This document shows, piece after piece, positions 47,945 to 56,378 of a stretch of DNA of 64,000 nt. This DNA comes from Enoplolaimus lenunculus (lineage: Eukaryota > Nematoda > Enoplea > Enoplida > Thoracostomopsidae). The position numbers and the translations under genes are program-made. The notes below the pieces were generated by a model. The model made no database searches, was not told the DNA's origin, and saw nothing but the letters and a program-made list of their open reading frames with translations. The DNA is taken from NCBI GenBank assembly GCA_030248215.1, contig JASANG010001260.1, positions 1-64,000 of the forward strand. Reading direction: 5' to 3'. Positions within the stretch are counted from its first letter, which is position 1, and every line of letters starts with the position of its first letter.

Positions 47945-48807
47945 GTGGTTACTGCAAAGCAATGCTGCTCTGCACATATAAATCAATGAAACTCGCGGTA
48001 TGTAACAACTCGTATGCTCAATTCAAAGTTTCCTCAATTTCTCCTTAATATAACGGTAATCACATCGAATGATATTGAATAAATTCATTCATCAAGAAGC
48101 CAAAAGAGCTTCACTGTTCGGTCAAATTGAAGCTCAAAAGCCTAGCTTCTGTGTAATAGACACGGGGTCAAAAAGCTTCAGTGTCCAGCAATTTTCAGTG
48201 TCCGGGATACCGAAGTTTGCAAAAGCTTCAGTGTGACGGATACTATGCCAAAGATTCTTCAGCAACTTCCAACCCAGGAATAATCTAAGCGTTTAAATTA
48301 TCCAATTTTCCGGTTTGCAAACACTACAGATTTTCACTACCGAACAAGGGAATATTCAGGCTTATGAAATTTCTACATTTCTAGTTTTCCCAGGCAAACT
48401 TATGCTTGTAATTTTTCCTACCAAACAAGCGGAGTTCCCAGCCGTCATACAGGAGTGGCTGCGCTGCACTCCTGGTCATAAGTTTTCCACCATGGAAAAC
48501 TGGAAGCCCCTGTTCTATACATGAGACTCATCTTCTAAACCGATTGTCCCACACTACTGAAGCAGATGCACAATAAAAACTATTTTTAGAATTGTATGTG
48601 TTACGCTCATAGCAATCAGCTTGTGCAGTCAGGGTACTTTCCTTAGAGCAACAAGTTAAAGAGTGCCCCCGTGTTATTCCGTACGAACCTTTGGCCAATT
48701 TAACTTTTATAGCCATAACTCAAGATTAAGCATATTCCTAAGCCTGAGCCTTTTAAAGCGTTTAATCTCAGTACAGTTCAATGCTGGGTTTTCAGTTTAA
48801 ACTCGTA
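47945..48807. other. Intergenic, no gene seen
   Basis: Holds a few repeats of CTTCAGTGTC near 48110-48240 and no convincing exon. Confidence 0.4.
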
Positions 48808-48955
48808 AACTGCAAAAAAACGGTGAGTCAAATTGACTATTCTGCTCACTGAGTCGCACGTTTGACTCTGGCGGAGTCGAATTTGACTCAGTTTGTGTAG
48901 TCCCGTACAGCCTATTTTGGAGGGAGTCAAGTTGACTCACCAATTTTTGCAGTGT
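48808..48955. mobile_element. MITE family C, shortened copy
   Basis: AACTGCAAAAAAACGGTGAG to CACCAATTTTTGCAGTG, with GAGTCAAATTGACT at the left and GAGTCAAGTTGACTC at the right. Internal sequence is partly deleted. Confidence 0.8.
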
Positions 48956-49082
48956 ACAAATTTCATACATTCAGCAATAAAACGTGCAATACTGAACTTC
49001 TAAAACAGTCATATGACACTTGTGAACTGTTTGATTTTTATTATCTTTTATATTGATCACGAACTAATTATATTATACTATA

Positions 49083-49497
49083 TTATATATATTTTGGTGA
49101 CATTAATAGTTCTAAAGTTTTAAGTGTGCATTTTTGACGCAACATATTTTGTATCGCTTGGGCCATTTGATTTCGAATTTGTAACTTATTTTTTACGGAT
49201 ACATTTATGCCGTGCCCGTTCAATGAAATATTATTCACAAATATGTCTGATGCGAAAAAAACTGATGATGCCTGAAACGTACTCAATGAGAGTTAAGTTG
49301 AAACTGTTCAATTTAGTGGGTTTATAAATTTGTGAAAAGTGAACGCGAGATCAAACAGTCGAAAAACCTTGCGAGCGAATCGAGCGACGAACCAAACGCC
49401 ATGATGAAATGCAGTTAAAATTTTACATACATTTGATTGCATCCGTTATTTTTTCTTTAAAATTATTTAATAAAACACGATGAGTATTTGCATCCAT
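49083..49497 (-). CDS. Candidate small two-exon gene, 81 residues
   Basis: I do not recognise this protein. Exon 1 (49431-49497) opens with ATG and reads MDANTHRVLLNNFKEKITDA before a consensus GTATGT donor. Exon 2 (49083-49261) follows an acceptor GCATCATCAG in matching phase; a second in-phase acceptor would start it at 49246. It ends in TAA-type stop with AATAAA 41 bases beyond (49037-49042, minus strand). The product is small, basic and helix-prone, with QMAQAIQNMLRQKC and TLKTLELLM near the end; a death-fold-like bundle is conceivable, but this is only an impression. It sits between two MITEs, and neither exon matches another repeat in the window. The weak acceptor and short length are the main doubts. 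Confidence 0.4.
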
Positions 49498-49538
49498 AAA
49501 ACTGTATTCGAGGGTAAATAAAATATCTTGGAAAGTTT

Positions 49539-50150
49539 GGCCAATGTTACTTTAAGGGGCGTAACAGTAGATTAAGCGAATTCCTAAGCTTAATGCGGGG
49601 TTCACGTTATAACTGGGGCAGCCTGGAAAACGTTTTGTCCTATGACAATAGCTGGTAACATTTTGTCTGACCGTTTATCCGCTATCGGATTCGAAAAATT
49701 TGAATTTATCTGCTATCCTGATGTGACATCTACTGTTTGTACAGCATTATCAATTTGACTTTTTACTGTTTTATTAGCGCGCACAAATTTCATTGTCCTG
49801 CATAATATCATATGATATGTAGTAGAAATTTGGAATATCATAAGATATTCGCATAAATCTCCCGCAGTATCATATGACAAATTGCTATTTGTACACGATG
49901 ATCGCTTGAGATCAGTGATTGTAAGCCAATGTCATGTAACATTCACGTGTTCCAAGCTGCCCCAGTTATAACGTGAACCCCGCATAAGCCTAAGCCTAAG
50001 CGTTGCAAAAATGAGTCCCTAAGCCTAAGTTAAAGAAAAAATGTAATCTATAATGTAAACCTACCCTTTTATAGACCCACCAAAAACCTGGGTGCCCCTT
50101 AAAGTAACATGACCAGAAACCTGGACTCCCCTTAAAAAGTAACATGGGCC
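49539..50150. mobile_element. MITE family B interrupted by another MITE
   Basis: Left end GGCCAATGTTACTTTAAGGG, right end CCCCTTAAAAAGTAACATGG followed by GCC. The terminal 36 bp (AGAAACCTGGACTCC part) is duplicated at the right. The core has CCTAAGCCTAAGCG. A complete element (49594-49984) splits it. Confidence 0.85.
49594..49984. mobile_element. MITE family J nested in family B, TAA duplication
   Basis: TGCGGGGTTCACGTTATAAC at the left with a perfect inverted partner GTTATAACGTGAACCCCGCA at the right; the match continues to about 28 bp. TAA lies on both sides (49591-49593, 49985-49987), as in PIF/Harbinger elements. Ends are nearly undiverged, so insertion is recent. Confidence 0.9.
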
Positions 50151-50481
50151 GAAATTTTCATACGTCAATATTCGTTGTTATCGGTTTCCTCTTTAATTTC
50201 TAAAATGTCACAAAAAATACAGCGGACACAGCATCCCAAATTCTTAAAAGTTTCTGCATTATTCTTATTATATTTTTGTTCAAACTGGACAATTGCAGCA
50301 TATTTGCATTGAAAAACAAAAACGTACTTTACAATTAACTAAAAACGTTATAAAAGTTTCCTTATAATGGAAACGAATTCAAAATCGAACCCCGTTCTGT
50401 ACCGGAACCGGATATCCTGTACACCATGCAGCAGTGTTTTCAGGCTGATACTTGCAATACACATATACCAACGAAGCCATC
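50151..50481. other. Upstream flank of the ShKT gene
   Basis: AT-rich sequence before the start codon at 50482. It contains CCGGAACCGGATATCC-like family E debris at about 50400. No defined promoter element. Confidence 0.4.
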
Positions 50482-50656
50482 ATGAAAGCTTGTGTAATCA
50501 ATAGTATATTTCTTTTTGTAATTTTAATAAAACTTTCGCGTTCCCATGACAGTGGTACAAACGTTTCCATCCCACGTCCTGCGACATCAAATGAAAACGT
50601 TCATCAGTTAATGCTACAACTTATCAATCGAATTCGAACTGTACAAATGCAGCGGC

Positions 50657-50735
<79 letters not shown>

Positions 50736-53700
50736 CCACCAAACGGCAAGCAAATTGCAATCGAGTAGCGTAGTATTAAACGACAACGACCAAAATTTGC
50801 CGAATGTTTCAGAACCAAACGCTAATAGCAATACATCGTTTGAGTCAAACAGAGTTAACCCATCACTCACAGAAATGATAAAATCAATCAATCCACAACA
50901 GTGGGAAGCGTTGAGATTTCGACTTGCTCAGCAGATGATGCTCGCAAGAACCAGAAATGTTTCAAATACCAGTCAAGTTGTACGCGATCGACGCGCTGAA
51001 TTTGCTGAGTATATTCAAGCGTTCAATCAGTTCCGGACTCTACCGGGTATGTCGGTAAAAATGCGGCATAATTAAAATGTATATACTGTCAGAACTGCAC
51101 GGTCGAGACGACCCCTTTTTCTGAAGTACTGTGAATATACGTGATTCCCCCCAAAAGTTCACCGTAACATATGACCACGCCGGCGAATCGAACCTCGGAA
51201 CTTTCGCTCGCGAGTCGAACGCGTTACTCATTACACCACGCGGCCCATATCACAATTTCCCCTGGTGGTATATGTTCACGAGTATTTATGTATCTTAACA
51301 TTATACACACTCTAAACATACACAAGCTACACCGCGTATATTCATATACTTTCGGTATGCCATATTATAGTAAATTTACGACCATTTCGTACGATTGGCC
51401 AATAAAAATGCCGGTGCAAGAAATTCAAGCGGCTTGCAACTGTGTTGACAAGTGTGAATTAAATTTAATAGCATGAATTGCAGTGAATAATTTGCAGCTG
51501 CTAGAACTATTACGTTCTAAATTGTTTTATGACCGGCCTTGCGCACGAAAGTTGCGCGTGCAGGATTTTGCTATTAACGTGCACGTATGAATAAGGCGTT
51601 AGGCTTTAGTAGTCGCCAGGTTATTCCAGTTAACGGCAAACATTTTATGCGTAGAGTTTTAGAAATGCCGGTTACAAACTGCGAAGATAAACTTGCCAAC
51701 TGCAGTAAATTAGCATCGGAAGGCGATTGCGTTTCGAATCCAAGGTACATGCTTGAAATGTGCGCTGTTTCGTGTCTAATCTGCAAGGTGATGGCGTACT
51801 TACCGGCGCCATGCGGCTTAGGCGTCGATACGAAACAATATGGCGTTCAGTTACCGCGACCATTGTCGGCACCGTTCCCAAAACAATATTTCGCGATTCA
51901 AAAGAAGCCAACAAACGCGTCTACTGGTGATGGTTTGTTTCACTTTCAAGACGCCGGTTTTACTGATACGCAACCGGATTTGAAATCTTCGTTGCAATCG
52001 GCGGTTCAACAAGGTATATCTGTCTTATCACTGCAAAATGATGTGAGTCAAATTGACTCTCTCCGAAATAGGCGTTTCCTAACAACACACACTGAGTCAA
52101 AATTCGACTCCGCCTGAGTCAAATTCGCTTCAGTTTGTGTAGTCAGGAAAAGCCTATTTCAGTGAGAGTCAATTTGAGTCACCATTTTTTGCAGAGTACT
52201 TTGATTGCTATACTGCAAAACAGGGACCGATTCAGAACTTTCACGTCTGGCAGGCCACGTGACGTAGCAAAAAAACTTTTGGCATATAACTAAATCTTAA
52301 CACAAAATTTTGGTGTTCGGCGACAAAAAGGCGCCGGTTTGACCTAGTACCAGATGGGAGCTTTGGATACCTGGCCAATGTAAAGAACAGGGGAGCATAT
52401 TCCTACGCCTAAGCCTTAGCCTATGTCTAATCCTGAGCGTAAAAATGAGCATATTTCTAAGCCTAAGCCTAAAGCGTAAAAATGAGCATATTCCTAAGCC
52501 TAAGCCTAGCCTAAAAATGCGCATATTCCTAAGCCTCAGCCTAAGCCTAAGCCAAACAAAAAATTAGCGTAAAGCATAAGCTTGCTGTTTACTAGTCACA
52601 CAACGTTCCGCTCTTAATCTTTTCATTGGCCGGATAGTTTATACAGTTGTTTAGTAATTATTTGCTTTATTTAAAATTTATCAATCTAGTTGTTATTAAA
52701 CTCCTTTGAGTTTAAACTCTCAGGATCCGAAATGTCGTTGCATACCGTCAAATTTCTCAGCGTGCATGTGAATTTTTGCAAAATCGCGCAAGATTGCAAG
52801 ATTAGCATACATTTTTCACATTTTATGTTGTAGTTTTTTTTTACTTAAAGGCGGACTTCAAGAAAATATGTCGAATGACACAAAGTCACGTCGGAAACGA
52901 CAGACAAAACGTTAGTTTGCTGACAATAAATGTGTTGACAGTACTAGAAACGTAGCATAGTCTGCGTATGACATGAAAATGTCGTTATTCACAGTAAATT
53001 CCAATGAGTTAATGAATCAACTTAGACGGAAAGTGTTAATTATTCCTGAGTTAAATAACAATATACTTTAACTCACGATGAGTTGAGTTGATTCTCACTC
53101 TGAGTTGAGTTTATTCCGAGAGAGTTGACTAATTAAACCAGAATGAATTGAATCAACTCACAATTATGAGATCTGATAGTCCTAACTCAGACTGAGTGAT
53201 TCAACTCATTCTGAGTTAAAATCAACTCACTAGAATTTACAGTGTTTTTCAAAGTTTATTTACGATTTATGCGCGCATGGACTACTACCAACAAAACTTT
53301 ATCGATCACATGAGTAGGCCAATTGTCACGGAAGCCATACCAGCGATAAAAGTAGGACGCGGACACCTGTGGTGCCTCATGGGGCGAGCTTAGAATTTGC
53401 CACCGCATGGCGTAGGCTGTTCCATATGAAGCAAATACGGGGCAAAAATTGAAAAATAATTAGCTCGAAAGTAAGTTAAGCCTCGTTCACACGTGCAAGT
53501 TTTTGCAGCGAGAGCATGCAGCTGCAACATGCAAGAAAAACTTGCAGCTGGACGTCTGTTCAAAGGAACATCAATTTCATTCTGAATTTCGACGTGAACT
53601 TTATATGAATAATTTGCAGGCAAACTGCTATAAATATCAAAATTCCGATTAACCTATCAGACTGCAGGTGCAAGAAATTCAAGCGTGTTAACTTTTTGGT

Positions 53701-54944
53701 TAAATAACTGCTATATTTGTGGGAAAATTGGCAACGATTTTTTCATAGGGCGCCGTGGGGCGGTTACAATAAAGTTCTCTTTGGCTAGGACGCAACACGC
53801 GATCCCTAAACCGCACCACTTCCATAAAGGGCAGCTGTGGCGCCCATTAAAAAGGCCCATGTCACAGTTTAGAAGTCTCGGAGTTGGTACATACATCTGT
53901 CTGTACAAGAGAAATAGCATTTTGCTAATAGGATGGCATTGCAATACAAAGTATTTCAAAACTTAATGACATTTTTAACCTGCTTTAGTATACAATTACA
54001 GTGCTGTATACTGCAGTGTTGTAATAAATAGATTGGTCATCTGATCTATCGGGCAAATGGCAAATGCCCGTTGAGACGATTAAAATTTAGCAAACGAAAC
54101 AAATTGAAAAATGTTGCTAAGAAAAGTATTGTTTTTTGGCCAATGTTACTTTTAGGGGCGTAACAGTAGATTAAGCGTATTCCTAAGCCAACGTCTTTGC
54201 TTATAAAATTATTGTTTTTTGGCCAATGTTACTTTTAGGGGCGTCACAGTAGATTAAGCGTATTCCTAAGCCTAAGCCTTTGCTTATAAAATTATTGTTT
54301 TTGGCCAATGTTACTTTTAGGGGCGTCACAGTAGATTAAGCGTATTCCTAAGTTTACGCCTAAGCGTTGCAAAAGTGTGTTCCTAAGTCTAAGCTTAACT
54401 TTAAGCCTTAGCAAAAAATGTAACCTAGAATCTAAACGTACTCCGTTACAGACCTACCACAAACCTGGACGCCCCTAAAAGTAACCTGTCAATAGTAAAC
54501 TGTAGACCTGTTTATATGAAAATGACAGGGTAGAAAATTTTCACTTGCAGTTTAGAGCTTGGGCTCATATTACTTTAAGGGGCGTAACGGTAGATTAAAC
54601 GTATTCCTAAGCCTAAGCCTAAGCGTTACAAAAATGAGTTCTTAAGCCTAAGCCTAAGCCTAAGCCAAGCAAGAAAATGTAATCTAGAATGTAAACCTAC
54701 TCTTTTATAGACCAACCAGAAACCTGGATGCCGCTTAAAGTAACATGTGCCAGAGCGTGTGTCGTTACTATTTTCAGAACGCAAATGCGGCTGCGATAAT
54801 GAAGCTACAAATTGTCAATTTCTAATGCTTCAAGGATACTGTACATTAGAACCGTTTATGATGCTCAGTACATGCGCCAGATCGTGTAAAGTGTGTCAAT
54901 ATAACCAATCAAACTTGATAAAAAGTGCCGAAAAAATCAATTAA
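50482..54944 (+). CDS. Secreted polyglutamine protein with two ShKT domains
   Basis: Three exons: 50482-51046, 51663-52013, 54778-54944, joined at phase 1 (donors GTATGT and GTATAT; acceptors TTTTAG and TTTCAG), giving 360 residues. The ATG at 50482 precedes a hydrophobic signal peptide (CVINSIFLFVILIKL). A pure run of 26 CAA codons encodes glutamine, followed by HHQ and a Ser/Asn-rich linker. ShKT 1 lies at the start of exon 2 (NCEDKLANC to CLICK); ShKT 2 fills exon 3 (CDNEATNC to CKVC). Both have the identical spacing C-x6-C-x8-C-x10-C-x3-C-x2-C, so all six cysteines of each three-disulphide fold are present. No enzyme domain such as astacin or tyrosinase accompanies them. ShKT modules occur in secreted proteins and in channel-blocking peptides, but the channel-binding Lys-Tyr pair is not evident. 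ATTAAA overlaps the stop. The function is unknown. Confidence 0.9.
50656..50733 (+). repeat. (CAA)26 microsatellite in coding sequence
   Basis: Uninterrupted CAA repeats with no CAG codon, in frame to give 26 glutamines. Purity predicts length variation between alleles. Confidence 0.97.
51173..51245 (-). pseudogene. tRNA-like sequence, resembling tRNA-Arg
   Basis: The minus strand reads GGCCGCG TG GTGTAATGAGTAACGC then TTCGACTCGCGAGCGAA and GAGGTTCGATTC. The acceptor and D stems pair (with wobbles), and the layout matches tRNA-Arg(UCG). The anticodon stem has one mismatch, the loop would read CGC, and the T stem has two mismatches plus an extra base. It is probably a pseudogene or SINE head in intron 1 of the ShKT gene. 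Confidence 0.55.
51410..51602. mobile_element. MITE family H fragment
   Basis: GTGCAAGAAATTCAAGCG and TTTGCAGCTGC inside, with a right end ACGTGCACGTATGAATAAGG similar to the end at 47469. The left end is lost or diverged. Confidence 0.55.
52029..52198. mobile_element. MITE family C beside the ShKT exon 2 donor
   Basis: CACTGCAAAATGATGTGAG to CACCATTTTTTGCAGAGT with GAGTCAAATTGACTCTCTCC inside. It starts 15 bp past the exon 2 splice donor. Confidence 0.85.
52373..52631. mobile_element. MITE family A copy in ShKT intron 2
   Basis: GGCCAATGTAAAGAACAGGG to AATCTTTTCATTGGCC. The core has four CCTAAGCCTAAGC clusters separated by AAAATGAGCATATTCCTAAG. Confidence 0.85.
52990..53244. mobile_element. 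MITE family D (AGTTGA palindrome) copy
   Basis: CACAGTAAATTCCAATGAG to CTCACTAGAATTTACAGTG. Inside are many AACTCA/TGAGTT strings that pair across the element. Confidence 0.8.
53476..53697. mobile_element. MITE family H fragment
   Basis: Left end TTAAGCCTCGTTCACACGTG, with CAAGTTTTTGCAG and CTTGCAGCTG inside. The right part has GTGCAAGAAATTCAAGCGTG as in the copy at 51410. The right terminus is not visible. Confidence 0.6.
53698..54137. other. Intronic sequence, nothing recognised
   Basis: Part of ShKT intron 2. Open frames of 80-90 codons on both strands at about 53685-53966 lack motifs and splice sites. Confidence 0.4.
54138..54488. mobile_element. MITE family B with a triplicated left end
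   Basis: GGCCAATGTTACTTTTAGGG starts at 54138, 54221 and 54303, each followed by AGATTAAGCGTATTCC and TATAAAATTATTG, so an 82-83-bp left segment is repeated three times in tandem. One right end (CCCCTAAAAGTAACCTG) closes it. Confidence 0.85.
54561..54751. mobile_element. MITE family B just before the last ShKT exon
   Basis: Left GGGCTCATATTACTTTAAGG, right CCGCTTAAAGTAACATGTGCC, of which the last bases lie 26 bp from the exon 3 acceptor. The branch point of that intron may lie within this element. Confidence 0.8.
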
Positions 54945-54960
54945 ATTATAGGCCTATGCC

Positions 54961-55152
54961 GCCCATGTATAGAACACGGCCGGAACAGTGGTATAAGCGT
55001 ATTCCTAAGCGAGTCTAAGCTTAAACCTAAGCATAAGCGTAACGATGAGCATATTCCTAAGCGTAAGCGGAAGCCTATAAGCAAAAAAGTTGCTCTAAAG
55101 CTTAACTTGACACTATTACAGACCTGCAGGAAAACGTTCCGACCCTGTTCTA
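54961..55152. mobile_element. MITE family A variant after the ShKT gene
   Basis: GCCCATGTATAGAACACGG at the left and CCTGTTCTATACATGGGC at the right. It begins 17 bp past the stop codon and so overlaps the likely 3' untranslated region. Confidence 0.8.
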
Positions 55153-55594
55153 TACATGGGCTGTTTAAACTGTATAGTGACCCGAATAACAGATGAACAT
55201 TGATATTGAATTCGTCTCTTCAGAAGGTGCCTTAAACTTGCTATTCGGTTACGTACGGTTATTTATTTTTCAACCCAGCTTCAGTTGGACCATTCATTTT
55301 TTACTATGTCATTCATTGTATATGATTTAAAGTTTATTTACATTAAATATATACTTCGGTATGTTGCTATGAATATTAGTTTAGTTTGAGTAATGAATAA
55401 AATTCTGTTCTGAACTAAACTTAATTTGGTCCAAACGAAGCTTTAATGCTGTCTATTTAGGGTAATTGACGTTTATGGACTAATTAGTAGCTTTGAACCC
55501 AATTCATTTATATACTCTAATTAGGTAAATACACTCTTATTATTCAAACACAAAATAGAGGCCCTGAACTCCTATTACTTCCCAATTTTATTCG
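55153..55594. other. Intergenic with family G fragment
   Basis: From about 55460 to 55594, strings such as TTATGGACTAATTAG, TATACTCTAATTAGG and CTATTACTTCCC resemble mariner-like family G. No gene. Confidence 0.45.
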
Positions 55595-55706
55595 GGCCAA
55601 TGTAAAGATCAGGGGTGGAACGTTTTTCAGTGGAACTAGAAAAGAGTAAGCTTATGCTTTAGACTAATTTTTTGCTTCGCTTAGGCTTAAGCTTAGGCTA
55701 AGGAAT
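55595..55706. mobile_element. MITE family A, left half only
   Basis: GGCCAATGTAAAGATCAGGG, GGAACGTTTTTCAGTGG and the TTAGGCTTAAGCTTAGGC start of the core, then unrelated sequence. Confidence 0.75.
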
Positions 55707-56156
55707 ATATATGAATGTTTCAAAGCAATTTTTACACCATTTAAATTCTAGAGATAAGATATGCGATACAAAGTTGTAAGAAATTTTCGAAAAAACATAA
55801 TTTTGCGCAACTAAACATTTTAACGTGAAATATGTACATCATTAAACAAAACCCATATTTTCAATTTCTTTGTTACGTTTACATAAAAAGTGGCTTTAAA
55901 TCTTGCAAAAACTTTACATTCTTTAATTTTCAAAACTGAAAACTTTCGTATTTGAGACAATAAACTGTCTTTCTTGACATTTGCCTCAAATACTCTAAAT
56001 ATAAGTTTTTTTATATGCAAAAATTAATGTTACAAATTTGGCCAATTTCTTGCTTTTAAGAAAATGTTGGTTTTACATTCAGGAACTGATTTTTTAATTT
56101 TAACGGCATGCAAGTTAGTTTAATTGTTTGATATTTTGAACAATGTAAAGAACGCG
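55707..56156. other. Intergenic, no gene seen
   Basis: Very AT-rich, nothing recognised. Confidence 0.4.
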
Positions 56157-56365
56157 CATTTTAGTATTAAATACTGAAAAAAATCGCCATTTCAGTATTA
56201 AATGCTGAAAAAATCGTCATTTTAGTATTAAATTGCTAAAAAAAGTCGTTATTTTAGTATTAAATACTGAGAAAATCGTCATTTTAGTATTAAATTGTGA
56301 AAAAAATCGTCATTTTAGTATGACGTCTGGGAAAAAATCGTCATTTTAGTAATACTGAAAAAATT
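56157..56365. repeat. 31-bp tandem repeat after the CAP gene
   Basis: About six to seven copies of CATTTTAGTATTAAATACTG plus AAAAAATCGT, several bases different from one another. It starts directly past the AATAAA (56368-56373, minus strand) of the CAP gene. Confidence 0.85.
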
Positions 56366-56378
56366 AATTTATTCAACA

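Noticed and set aside
50604-50891. Minus-strand frame with a cysteine or valine run opposite the CAA repeat
   Set aside because: It is the complement of the polyglutamine codons in the supported ShKT gene.
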